A stretch of DNA of 18,904 nucleotides from an uncultured Bacilli bacterium (GTDB lineage Bacteria; Bacillota_I; Bacilli_A; RF39; UBA660): the NCBI GenBank assembly GCA_944329255.1, contig CALVIA010000012.1:1-18904 (forward strand). The letters run 5' to 3'. The notes under the pieces were generated by a model, which worked only from the letters and a program-made list of their open reading frames with translations, had not been told where the DNA came from and made no database searches. The first letter of the stretch is position 1; the number at the start of each line of letters is the position of its first letter. The position numbers and the translations under genes are program-made. Positions 1 through 8,973 of the stretch are shown in pieces.

Positions 1-187
1 CCCCATTTGCTTTAAATATTTATTTTACATATAAAAAATTATCATTATAAAAGTTAGATTTTTTATTTAATTCATTTGATATAGATATAATACCATTTCT
101 TTTATATTTATAAAATAAAAAATAAGCAATTTTATTAAATATTGCTTATTTCAAATATAATTGCAATTAATAAAAGCTTCTATCAAA
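1..187. other. Non-coding tail downstream of wecB
   Basis: This is the AT-rich stretch beyond the last gene of the polymer operon. It contains the terminator hairpin listed separately at 120-151. From 1 to 119 I see no ORF with a start codon and ribosome binding site on either strand. A stretch of roughly 40 stop-free codons on the minus strand running through the hairpin lacks an initiation codon and is probably chance. Confidence 0.5.
120..151 (-). terminator. Rho-independent terminator of the export/glycosyltransferase operon
   Basis: An 11-bp inverted repeat (arms 120-130 and 141-151, containing AATAAGCAAT and ATTGCTTATT) encloses a 10-nt loop. Read on the minus strand it is followed by a run of six T and further T-rich sequence. 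It lies 37 bp after the wecB stop codon, so it most likely ends the operon that starts near 9756. Confidence 0.75.
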
Positions 188-1297
188 TTATTTTTTATAT
201 TTTTTTATTATTTCATCAACAATTCTTTCACTTGCATGTCCATCTCCATATGGATTAGATGCTTTACTCATCTTATTGTATTCATTTTTATCAGTAAGTA
301 ATTTAATTGTTTCATTGTATATATTTTCTTCATTAGTTCCTACTAACTTTAAAGTTCCTGCATCTATTCCTTCTGGTCTTTCTGTTGTATCCCTTAAAAC
401 AAGAACTGGTTTTCCTAAACTTGGTGCTTCTTCTTGCACACCACCACTATCTGATAATATTAGATATGATTTGTTTTGAAAATTGTGAAAATCAAATACT
501 TCCAAAGGCTCAATTAACCTAACTCTATTATTATCTTTAAATATTTCATTAGCTACTTCTCTTACTTTCGGATTTTTATGTATTGGATATACAACTTTAA
601 TATCATCAATTTCATCTAAAACTCGTTTAATAGCTTTAAAAATATTTCTCATTGGATCACCAAGATTTTCTCTTCTATGTGCAGTAAGCAAAATCATTCT
701 ATCTTTTCCTATCCAATCAAATATTTCATTACTATAATCACTTTTTATGGTAGTACTCATGGCATCAATAGCAGTATTACCTGTAACATATATTTTTGAT
801 GGATCAATATTTTCTTTTAATAAATTTTCTTTACTTAAATTAGTTGGAGCAAAAAACATATCAGTCATGCAATCAACCATTTGCCTATTCATTTCTTCTG
901 GAAAAGGAGAATACTTATCATTGGTTCTTAATCCAGCTTCAACATGTCCTATATCTACTTGATTATAAAATGCTGCTAATGCACCTGCAAAAGTTGTAGT
1001 TGTATCTCCATGAACCAAAACAATATTTGGCTTAACTTCCTTAATAACTTCTTCTAATCCTACCAAAGCTCTAGTAGTAATTTCTGCTAATGTTTGACCA
1101 TTTTTCATTATATTTAAATCATAATCTGGTTTAATATCAAATGTATCTAAAACTTGATCAAGCATTTCTCTATGCTGTGCAGTTACACAAACAATACTTT
1201 CTATTTCATTTCTTTTTTCTAATTCTTTAACTAGAGGAGCCATTTTAATAGCTTCAGGTCTAGTTCCAAATATACTCATTACTTTTATTTTATTCAT
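188..1297 (-). CDS. wecB: UDP-N-acetylglucosamine 2-epimerase (non-hydrolysing)
   Basis: This 369-residue cytosolic enzyme interconverts UDP-GlcNAc and UDP-ManNAc. The length is typical of the family, and the family motifs are present in order: GTRPEAIKMAPL at 11-22, HGDTTTTFAGA at 96-106 (D98), HVEAGLRT at 118-125 with EEMNRQ at 134-139, LTAHRREN at 204-211 (H207), and the UDP-binding SDSGGVQEEAPSLGKPV at 282-298, followed by RDTTERPEG. An AAGGAG precedes the ATG by about seven bases. The upstream gene's TAA ends immediately before this ATG, so the two are translationally linked. As last gene of the operon it supplies UDP-ManNAc, the substrate of the WecC-type dehydrogenase encoded at 9865-11070 and possibly of the WecG/TagA-type transferase. 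In Bacillota this gene is also called mnaA. No key residue appears missing. Confidence 0.96.
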   Translation of the reverse strand: MNKIKVMSIFGTRPEAIKMAPLVKELEKRNEIESIVCVTAQHREMLDQVLDTFDIKPDYDLNIMKNGQTLAEITTRALVGLEEVIKEVKPNIVLVHGDTTTTFAGALAAFYNQVDIGHVEAGLRTNDKYSPFPEEMNRQMVDCMTDMFFAPTNLSKENLLKENIDPSKIYVTGNTAIDAMSTTIKSDYSNEIFDWIGKDRMILLTAHRRENLGDPMRNIFKAIKRVLDEIDDIKVVYPIHKNPKVREVANEIFKDNNRVRLIEPLEVFDFHNFQNKSYLILSDSGGVQEEAPSLGKPVLVLRDTTERPEGIDAGTLKLVGTNEENIYNETIKLLTDKNEYNKMSKASNPYGDGHASERIVDEIIKKYKK

Positions 1298-4200
1298 TTA
1301 TTTACTCCTTATAATAATCTTATCAAATTCATAGTAGTCAAATTCCTTAAAATATTTATCACTAATTGAAACAATAATTACATACTCTCCATCCTGTTCA
1401 AAAATATATTCAAATGTATCAGAATTATTTGTAACCGAATACACTTGCGCTCCATTCAGATATACAAACCATTTAAAATTACAAATGTTATCATAGTTAA
1501 TATCTACTTTAAATTTGTAATTTAATCCATTGTTTGTTTTACAATGATTAATTATTTTAGGAATGCATAAATGTGGATATTGATGTATTTTTAAACCTGT
1601 ATTATCTTCTTTTATTTTTGCTAATATTCCGCTATATGTTTCATAATATTTAGATCTTACAAAATACATTATGATACACTCATTAGTAGAATCTAATTTT
1701 GTTTTTATTCTTTTTTCCATAGTATATGGTAATTTTACTATTTCTCCATTGCTTTTATACACATAAATAGTATGTTCATATATTAAATTAGAATTATTAA
1801 TTACTTCTAAAAATCCATTTTTATATTTCACATCAACTTTATCTATATTAGTATATAATGGAGTGTTTTCTTCTATATTTATAAAAATTTCACTATTATT
1901 TTTTTCTAAAATAATTATGTTATTTTCAAAACTTTTAACTTTTACTTTAGAATTATTATATATATCTATCAATGTAAAAAATGAATAATTATTTGATTTC
2001 TTATTATATTCTAATGTTTTTGTTTCTTCATACTTACCAAATCCTTTAGTATTTATTGAATATGGAATAGTATCAAGTCCAGTTAATATATTTAATTTAT
2101 CTACTTTATTTAATTGCTTAATATCTATTTTGTAATTGTTATTTTTTAATTTAAGTGTAATTTTATCTTTTTTATTATTAACTAGTGATACATCATTACT
2201 TAGATGAAAATATTGTACATATTCATTTTCTTCATTTGAATAAATGTTATCATTAATTAAAATACAATCTAAATTCCTTACATAATATATATTTCTATAA
2301 ATTGTTATATTATCAAATAAATTGCAAAAAGCACATGCATAATCATAATCTTTTCTTAATTGATGTCTAATAATTTTAAAATATTTTCCATTACCACTTG
2401 CTTTTGAATATGTTTTATTTTTTATAAAAATTGTTGAATGTGCGGGAATTGATTCCATGTAATCTTTTATCTTATCTCTATATACAAAATTATACATACC
2501 AGGATCTATAAAAATATTATGTTTTTTTGTATATAAACATATTGACAAATCATCTAAATGCTTGTGAATCCTTGTAGTGTAACCTGCTTTAAAAGATAAC
2601 CATGTTGAATTTTCATAATTTTCTTTTTCAAAATGTTCTCTAAAAAATATATAACCACTGTCAAAATATTTAAATAATGAAGTGGGTTTAACTCCTCTAT
2701 TTCCAGATGATAACACATATTTTAAATTATCATTGTTAACACTTATTTTTGGCAATCCTTTTCCACCCTTTGAATCACCAAAAACACTTCTACTTAAATT
2801 TGGTTTTAACGAGTATATTATATATTCGTCAATTTTATTTATTTTATTTTTAAATTTTTCTATGTTTTTGTATTTTAATTTTAAAAGCACTTCTAAACAA
2901 CATAATATATTTTCGTACATAGTAAAATGATAGTCTGTGCTATTTTCTCTATGCACTCCATCTTCATTAAATCCACTTTGTAATTGTTCATATAATCTAT
3001 TTGCAACATACTCAATTTTTTCTTCTTTTTCATTTAAAAAATATAATGCAATTAACAGTGATTTATCAACTATAATACCATGATTGTGATTTTTTTGATA
3101 ATACTCATCTTTCATAAGTTTATCAAAGGCATCTTTTATTATTGCTATACATTCTTTCTCAATATCATTATTTAAATTGTTTTTTATTATAATAGATAGA
3201 AAAAATATTACATTTTCTATTCGTTCAGCTTGTGCATGATCATTATAAAGCATTTTATTTTTAATATTTTTATAATTAAAATAAAATGATTTAATAATTT
3301 TTTTACATAAATTTATATATTTTACATTTCCATTTATTATATATGATTTTGTAAGTATATAAATCATCCTTAATCCATAATAATAAAGATAAAATGTGTT
3401 TTCATTATCAATTTTTTTGTCAAAATCCCAAATTATTTTATTCCCAATAATAAAATTAATTTTTTCCAAATTGAATCCAAGACTTACATTTCCATTAATA
3501 ATATTTTCTGCCTCTTTTTCAAAATTTATACTATTACTTGTGTAAAACTCTTTGTAATTTTTAATATTTATAATGTCTGTGTTATAATTGTTAAGCTTTT
3601 TATGTAGTGTATTTATAAAACTTTCATCTATAATAAATGTTTTTATAATTTGTGGATTACTATATTTATATAATTCTGTTCCCTTGTAAACTTTTGCAAT
3701 TATAGGTGTTTTTGTTGAAATATAATCTGCCAATTTTGAAGGTAAATATGGATTTATATTACCTTTAAAATTAATATCATTTAAAAATAAATAATCCATT
3801 TTAGATGCAATATTTAAAAACTCTAAATTAGATACTTGTTTATTTATCTTTAAATTTTTTTCTTCTTTTATATTACTTTCGTTTGTAAATATATGCATTA
3901 CAATATTTGGATTTTTTAAAAATGTCATTAAATCATTTTGATTTCTATTAGCATAAAATGTCCCAAAATATCCAATATTAATTTTACTATTGTCTAAATA
4001 ATAATCTGAATTAATTATTTTACAATATTTATTGTCTATTACAGGTTGATTCAAAACTAAACATTTATTACTAATATCATATGTTTTTATTCTATTTGTC
4101 ATATATTTCATTTGATTATTATTGGTAAATATTATTTTGTCTGCATTTATAAATACATCATCTTCTAAATCTTTCCAAAAAGTATTTAAAAATGCTTCTT

Positions 4201-5731
4201 CTTTTTCATATTTTTTTGCAACTGGTCTTACACTATTACTTGTGTCTTTATATATAGGATCTGAAAATTCAGCATACCATATAGCATTGGGATGAATCTT
4301 TTTATACATACTTGCAGCAACATGTGAACCTGCCCAAAGACTTCTTGAATATATATAATCGTATTCATTGTCTTTAATTATTTCAAACGCATTTTTTCCC
4401 CATAAATATTGACTTTTTTCATTAAAATACGCTTTTTTTTCATTTGTTCTAATTATATTAGTATATTGATATTGAGCATAAAACATTTGATAAAATTTAT
4501 CTATTTCTCTATTACCTACCATATTGGCTTGTATTACATCCCAACTAATAATATCATCTTCAAGTTCACTAATTTTAGATAATCTTTTAGAAGCTACCAT
4601 TGAAGATGCATCTATAAATGGAGGAAAATTATGACAAAATGCTATTCCTCTTTTTAACCCTAATTTACTTTTATTAAAAAACATTATATTTTTATTTTTT
4701 ATCAACTCTATTACTTCATTTTTCTTTTTAAATTCTAGTTTTTTGTAATAATTTAGCAACATATTATATTGTGAATTTATTTTGTTTAATATAAATCTTT
4801 TTGCAAGTAAATCGTTATAATCTTTTAATAATTCTTCTTCATACATTTCAATGTATTTTATTTTATCTAAAATATAAAAATCAAATTGTTTTTCTTTATT
4901 AGGTCTACTTCTACTAACACTATTTGAAATAATCCTTCTTACATATCCTTCTTTACTGCTTATCTTGGATATTTCTTTCAATACATTCAACATTCTAACA
5001 TTTTTTACCCAAAACCATACATCTTCTGTGTTATTTAAATTAAATCCTACAAAATCAAACATTTTATAATATTTAGTTAAATATATTTTTCCACAAATTA
5101 TACAAAATAAACTAGAAATGTCAAAATAATCATATGTTAAATCTTTATTAAATTTACTTATTGTATCATTTATATAAGTTTTGTCGTTCAAAACACCATT
5201 TTCATAATCATATAATTTACTAATTATTATTTTTGTCTTTCTTCTTACTTTACATAAAAGTTCCTTAAAATAATTATTTGTTAAAAAGTCATCATCATCT
5301 AAAAATGTTATATATTTAGTCTTACAAAACTGTAATGCAAAATACCTAGCATGTGCTGCTCCTTTTTCTTTTGTATATACTACATTTATATTTTTGTTTT
5401 CCTTATATTTTTCTTTTAAAAATAAATAATACTCTTGATCATCCCCATTAACAGATAAAATTGCTTTTATTTTATTTGGTTTATAATTCTGATTTAAAAC
5501 AGAATTAACTGCTTCATCAATGTAATCGTTTTTTTTATACGTTGGTATTACCACTGTTACTGTTGGATATTTATTAATCAGTATATGTATTTTATGAATT
5601 TTATTAATAATTTTATCTTTAATTTTATAAATTTTATTATATATTTTTTTATTAATTTTAAAGATATTTCTTTTTAATTTTCCAGGCAATACCCTAGGAT
5701 GTTTAGCATAATATCTAAGCTTGTTTATCAT
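1298..5731 (-). CDS. Giant fusion: GT2 + GT4-like glycosyltransferase + heparinase II/III-like lyase
   Basis: I recognise three catalytic modules in 1477 residues. Residues about 56-290 are a GT2 (GT-A) transferase: VVIPTYKKNDY at 60-70, DXD-type LDDDDF at 144-149, EDVWFW at 236-241. Residues about 360-745 look like a GT-B transferase: FCHNFPPFIDAS near 365, EFSDP at 488-492, GYFGTFYANRN near 587, PYLPSKLADY at 661-670. Residues about 755-1290 resemble heparinase II/III or alginate-lyase family proteins: an alpha-helical toroid with NDHAQAE at 830-836, HNHG at 882-885 and FNEDGVHRENSTDYH at 921-935, then a beta-sandwich with RIHKHLDDLS at 1054-1063 and PAHST at 1096-1100. The C-terminus (about 1395-1475) is a beta-rich, Ig-like tail. 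There is no signal peptide; the N-terminus is a basic helix. GAGGAG precedes the ATG. Specificity and order of addition cannot be read from the sequence. The domain calls are firm for GT2 and the lyase, somewhat less so for the middle GT. Confidence 0.88.
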   Translation of the reverse strand: MINKLRYYAKHPRVLPGKLKRNIFKINKKIYNKIYKIKDKIINKIHKIHILINKYPTVTVVIPTYKKNDYIDEAVNSVLNQNYKPNKIKAILSVNGDDQEYYLFLKEKYKENKNINVVYTKEKGAAHARYFALQFCKTKYITFLDDDDFLTNNYFKELLCKVRRKTKIIISKLYDYENGVLNDKTYINDTISKFNKDLTYDYFDISSLFCIICGKIYLTKYYKMFDFVGFNLNNTEDVWFWVKNVRMLNVLKEISKISSKEGYVRRIISNSVSRSRPNKEKQFDFYILDKIKYIEMYEEELLKDYNDLLAKRFILNKINSQYNMLLNYYKKLEFKKKNEVIELIKNKNIMFFNKSKLGLKRGIAFCHNFPPFIDASSMVASKRLSKISELEDDIISWDVIQANMVGNREIDKFYQMFYAQYQYTNIIRTNEKKAYFNEKSQYLWGKNAFEIIKDNEYDYIYSRSLWAGSHVAASMYKKIHPNAIWYAEFSDPIYKDTSNSVRPVAKKYEKEEAFLNTFWKDLEDDVFINADKIIFTNNNQMKYMTNRIKTYDISNKCLVLNQPVIDNKYCKIINSDYYLDNSKINIGYFGTFYANRNQNDLMTFLKNPNIVMHIFTNESNIKEEKNLKINKQVSNLEFLNIASKMDYLFLNDINFKGNINPYLPSKLADYISTKTPIIAKVYKGTELYKYSNPQIIKTFIIDESFINTLHKKLNNYNTDIINIKNYKEFYTSNSINFEKEAENIINGNVSLGFNLEKINFIIGNKIIWDFDKKIDNENTFYLYYYGLRMIYILTKSYIINGNVKYINLCKKIIKSFYFNYKNIKNKMLYNDHAQAERIENVIFFLSIIIKNNLNNDIEKECIAIIKDAFDKLMKDEYYQKNHNHGIIVDKSLLIALYFLNEKEEKIEYVANRLYEQLQSGFNEDGVHRENSTDYHFTMYENILCCLEVLLKLKYKNIEKFKNKINKIDEYIIYSLKPNLSRSVFGDSKGGKGLPKISVNNDNLKYVLSSGNRGVKPTSLFKYFDSGYIFFREHFEKENYENSTWLSFKAGYTTRIHKHLDDLSICLYTKKHNIFIDPGMYNFVYRDKIKDYMESIPAHSTIFIKNKTYSKASGNGKYFKIIRHQLRKDYDYACAFCNLFDNITIYRNIYYVRNLDCILINDNIYSNEENEYVQYFHLSNDVSLVNNKKDKITLKLKNNNYKIDIKQLNKVDKLNILTGLDTIPYSINTKGFGKYEETKTLEYNKKSNNYSFFTLIDIYNNSKVKVKSFENNIIILEKNNSEIFINIEENTPLYTNIDKVDVKYKNGFLEVINNSNLIYEHTIYVYKSNGEIVKLPYTMEKRIKTKLDSTNECIIMYFVRSKYYETYSGILAKIKEDNTGLKIHQYPHLCIPKIINHCKTNNGLNYKFKVDINYDNICNFKWFVYLNGAQVYSVTNNSDTFEYIFEQDGEYVIIVSISDKYFKEFDYYEFDKIIIRSK

Positions 5732-5741
5732 AACGTTCTCC

Positions 5742-8222
5742 TCAATATAATTTTTTTATTTGTTTTATTATTTCTTTTGATTTTTCTTTCTCTTTTACAT
5801 TTTTCACATTTTTTAGTTTCTCTAAATACCAATTTTTATAAAATATTTTAAATCTTTTTTCTTTATACTCTTCTAACAAATCGTATTCTTTTAATTTTTT
5901 TACTTGGTATTTTTCCATAATTAAAAACTTTTCAAAAAATTTTCTATTTATATTATTTACAATAGACCCATCTCTTAATGCATAGTAAATATGTATGGGT
6001 TCATCCAAATAATATACTTTATTGGCATTTATCATCATTTCCTGAAAGAAAAACGAATCTTGTCCAGCAGCACCAATAGGATTATATATTTTGTTCTTTA
6101 ATATGAATTCTCTTTTAATAACACATGCTTGTATACTATTAGTTTTAAAATTAGCATTTATTAAAGTATCTTTAGGATTTGTCACTTCTCTACTATTTGA
6201 AAAATACTTTAAAGTAATTTCCTTGTCACTAAATTTAATAATATTTCCATATACAAAATCATACTTTTTGTTTTTTACAATTTTAAGTAATTTAGAATAT
6301 CCGTCATTAATTGCTTCGTTATCTGGATCGAGAAAAGTTATATATTCACAAGTGGAAATTTCAATTCCTTTATTCCTTGGCCTTGAAGCACTTCCGCTTC
6401 CTCTACCATAATACATATATGTTTTTACATTAGAATAAGTTTCTGCAAGTTCATTTATTATACTTTTTGTATTGTTATCGGTTGAACCATCATCAATTAA
6501 TATTATTTCCATTTTATCAAATATACTGCTTCTCAATAAACTATTAAAACATCTATGCTTTAAATATTTTCCGTTGTTATAAATAGGTATAATAACAGAT
6601 AATTCTTTTTTTTCACATTTTTCATATTTTAGATTAGTTATTTGAAATGGATCTATACTATAACCTTTACCACTTATAAAACCTTTCTTTATTAAATTTT
6701 TTATATTATACTTTTTCCTATCGTATACAACTAAATCTATTTTTTTAGAACTATTAACATAATTATGATTAATTCCTAATATTTTATTATCTTTAATGCT
6801 ACTTTCAATTGTAATAAAATCAGAATTTGTATATTTAAATGCATTAATCATATCTTCCAGATAATACTTTTTGTAATTAATTTTATCATCAAAAATTGCA
6901 ACATAGTCATAATCATTTAAATTAACATTATTTAATTCACTTAAATATATAAAAGATTTATTTTTATAAGTTTGTTTTTCAAACATATTTTTAATATCAG
7001 ATTTATTTGCAATACCTACTACTAAAACTGCTTTTTCTTTAGAAATATATTTCTTTTCGTTGATGCATTCAAAAATATAGTTTAATTTATTATACACAGT
7101 ATGATTAGACATTACATTCCTTATCCCATCAACCTGCATCTTATATATATCTATTTCACTATATCCATTTAAAATATTAGAAACTTCTAAAGGAGTTTTA
7201 GCAATAAAAATATTTGGAAATTTATTGCTTACTGCTATACTATAATTTGAAATCATTAAATTACCAATTGCTTGTAACTCGTATATTCTCATAGCGCACA
7301 TTGTAGGACTATATTTAATACTATTTAAATTTAATGCCCAATCAAATAACTTATGTGTTTTTTGTAACAATGAATGATCAATTGCAGGAATTATATATTT
7401 GTAATATTTATTTGGAAAATCATATCCTTTTATAAAATAATTTCTATCTGCTAAAATTAAATTTTTTCCAGATAAAATTGTTCCATCGAATAAAATTTTA
7501 GCATCTTCACATCTTTCCTTATATCTTGGTGCCCAACTACCCGCAAAAAATACTGTATTTTTTTGCTTTATACTTAGTTCTTTAAATCCAATAGGGTTAT
7601 GAAAAACAGGATTTATTCCATAATCTAACATATAAACATTGTTATTTTTGGTTCTTTGTTTATACTGATCAATCATATCAGAATCAGTAGTAAAAATATA
7701 ATCAGCGCACTTTGCTATTGGAAGAAATAATTCAAAATTACTAGGATCCTCTATCGTTTGAAATATTGTTTTTTTATTTAAACTATGTGCATATTTGAAT
7801 ACATCTATTACCTTTTTCCTTCCGATTTCAGTTGACATACCACGCCAATCATTATTTTTAATACCACGCCAACAACTTACAAATAAAACAACATCTACGC
7901 AATCTACTATCTCTTTATAATTGTCATAACTAATATATACCAAGTCAACCGAATCCTTATAATAATTAAACATATATTCATCAGTTATAATTCCTATTTT
8001 TATATTTATTTTATTATAATAATTTGATCCATTAGAATCTGGTATATTATTAACTATTTTTTGTAAATTATCAAAAAAAATTATATTTTCACTTAACTTA
8101 TGCAAAAAAATTTTTTTTACTCTACTTATAATAGAATATATTCCATTATTAAATAATTTAATTTTTATTCTCTTTATTAATTTTAAAATTGGATAGCAAA
8201 TTTTTTTTATCCACCTTTTCAT
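5742..8222 (-). CDS. Two-headed glycosyltransferase: CgeB-like GT-B domain + C-terminal GT2
   Basis: The protein has 826 residues. After a basic, amphipathic N-terminus (1-45), residues about 70-385 resemble the CgeB/YkvP-type glycosyltransferase domain: FAGSWAPRYKER at 226-237 and SPTMCAMRIYELQAIGN at 305-321. Residues about 397-500 look like a degenerate GT2 half: FDDKINYKKYYLEDMINAF with a surviving FDD but no nucleotide-binding N-terminal strand. Residues 541-745 are an intact GT2: SVIIPIYNNGKYL, IDDGSTDN at 576-583, and LDPDNE at 631-636 as the DXD motif. An AAGGAG precedes the ATG nine bases after the ABC ATPase gene, and the giant fusion gene follows ten bases downstream. It probably adds two or more sugars to the cytosolic, lipid-linked chain. 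Donor and acceptor are unknown. No membrane segments or signal peptide are visible. Confidence 0.86.
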   Translation of the reverse strand: MKRWIKKICYPILKLIKRIKIKLFNNGIYSIISRVKKIFLHKLSENIIFFDNLQKIVNNIPDSNGSNYYNKINIKIGIITDEYMFNYYKDSVDLVYISYDNYKEIVDCVDVVLFVSCWRGIKNNDWRGMSTEIGRKKVIDVFKYAHSLNKKTIFQTIEDPSNFELFLPIAKCADYIFTTDSDMIDQYKQRTKNNNVYMLDYGINPVFHNPIGFKELSIKQKNTVFFAGSWAPRYKERCEDAKILFDGTILSGKNLILADRNYFIKGYDFPNKYYKYIIPAIDHSLLQKTHKLFDWALNLNSIKYSPTMCAMRIYELQAIGNLMISNYSIAVSNKFPNIFIAKTPLEVSNILNGYSEIDIYKMQVDGIRNVMSNHTVYNKLNYIFECINEKKYISKEKAVLVVGIANKSDIKNMFEKQTYKNKSFIYLSELNNVNLNDYDYVAIFDDKINYKKYYLEDMINAFKYTNSDFITIESSIKDNKILGINHNYVNSSKKIDLVVYDRKKYNIKNLIKKGFISGKGYSIDPFQITNLKYEKCEKKELSVIIPIYNNGKYLKHRCFNSLLRSSIFDKMEIILIDDGSTDNNTKSIINELAETYSNVKTYMYYGRGSGSASRPRNKGIEISTCEYITFLDPDNEAINDGYSKLLKIVKNKKYDFVYGNIIKFSDKEITLKYFSNSREVTNPKDTLINANFKTNSIQACVIKREFILKNKIYNPIGAAGQDSFFFQEMMINANKVYYLDEPIHIYYALRDGSIVNNINRKFFEKFLIMEKYQVKKLKEYDLLEEYKEKRFKIFYKNWYLEKLKNVKNVKEKEKSKEIIKQIKKLY

Positions 8223-8231
8223 AACTTCTCC

Positions 8232-8972
8232 TTATTTTTTTATACTTTCCATATAGTTTTCATATTTTGATATAACCTTTTCAGTATCACCAAAATCCAT
8301 TAATTTTCCTTTATCTAGCCATATTGTCTTTGTACATATTTCTTTTAAAGTACTCATGCTATGTGAAACGATTAATACTGTTTTCTTTTCATCCCTAATT
8401 ATTTCTTTTATTTTTTCATAACTTTTAGCCTTAAAATTAACATCTCCTACACTTAATACCTCATCGATTAGCAAAATGTCTGTATCTAAAAGAGCTGTAA
8501 TAGAAAATGCCAATTTTGAGTGCATACCACTTGAATATGTTTTTACTGGTTTGTATATAAACTCTTCTAATTCTGAAAATTCTATTATTTCTTTTATTTT
8601 TCTTTTAATTTTTTCTTTTGAAAATCCCAAAAGAAGTCCTGACAAATATATATTTTCGTAACCTGATAATTCAGGTTTAAAACCTAAGCCAATTGACAAT
8701 AGTGCAACAGAATTATTTTTTATGTCTACGGTTCCAACATCTGGGGAGAATATACCAGCAATAGTTTTTAATAGCGTTGTTTTTCCGCTGCCATTTTGGC
8801 CAATAATCCCAATTACACTTCCTTTTTCTACTTCAAAATTAATATCTTTTAACGCCTCAAAAACTTCTCTTTTCCTAGATATTCTAAATATATTTGTTTT
8901 CAGTTTAAATGATTTCATTGTTTTATATTTTACAGTTAAATTTTTAACAATTATTGAATGTTCTTTTTTCAT
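8232..8972 (-). CDS. Polysaccharide/teichoic-acid ABC exporter, ATP-binding subunit (TagH/Wzt type)
   Basis: This 246-residue ATPase powers export of a lipid-linked polymer through the permease encoded just upstream. Visible motifs are Walker A GQNGSGKTT at 58-66, the subgroup-typical LLSIGLGFKPELSGYENIYL at 91-110, ABC signature YSSGMHSKLAF at 146-156, Walker B ILLIDE at 166-171 and the switch histidine in VSHS at 202-205. It stops soon after the ATPase fold, so it lacks the extra C-terminal region seen in Wzt proteins that recognise a capped chain end and in Bacillus TagH. AAAGGTGATG precedes the ATG, and only one base separates its start from the permease stop codon, so the two subunits are co-translated. 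The polymer could be teichoic-acid-like, teichuronic-like or capsular; the neighbouring wecB and wecC favour a uronic-acid-containing one. Confidence 0.93.
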   Translation of the reverse strand: MKKEHSIIVKNLTVKYKTMKSFKLKTNIFRISRKREVFEALKDINFEVEKGSVIGIIGQNGSGKTTLLKTIAGIFSPDVGTVDIKNNSVALLSIGLGFKPELSGYENIYLSGLLLGFSKEKIKRKIKEIIEFSELEEFIYKPVKTYSSGMHSKLAFSITALLDTDILLIDEVLSVGDVNFKAKSYEKIKEIIRDEKKTVLIVSHSMSTLKEICTKTIWLDKGKLMDFGDTEKVISKYENYMESIKK

Positions 8973-8973
8973 T

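Noticed and set aside
1..140. Minus-strand stop-free stretch of about 40 codons (RNGIISISNELNKK) through the terminator
   Set aside because: No start codon or ribosome binding site, and it overlaps a clear terminator hairpin, so it is more likely chance.
276..479. Plus-strand ORF opposite wecB, and similar plus-strand ORFs throughout (for example 747-962, 2682-2930, 6091-6411, 13432-13860)
   Set aside because: They lie antisense to well-supported genes and show no family motifs; they are shadows of the AT-rich coding strand.
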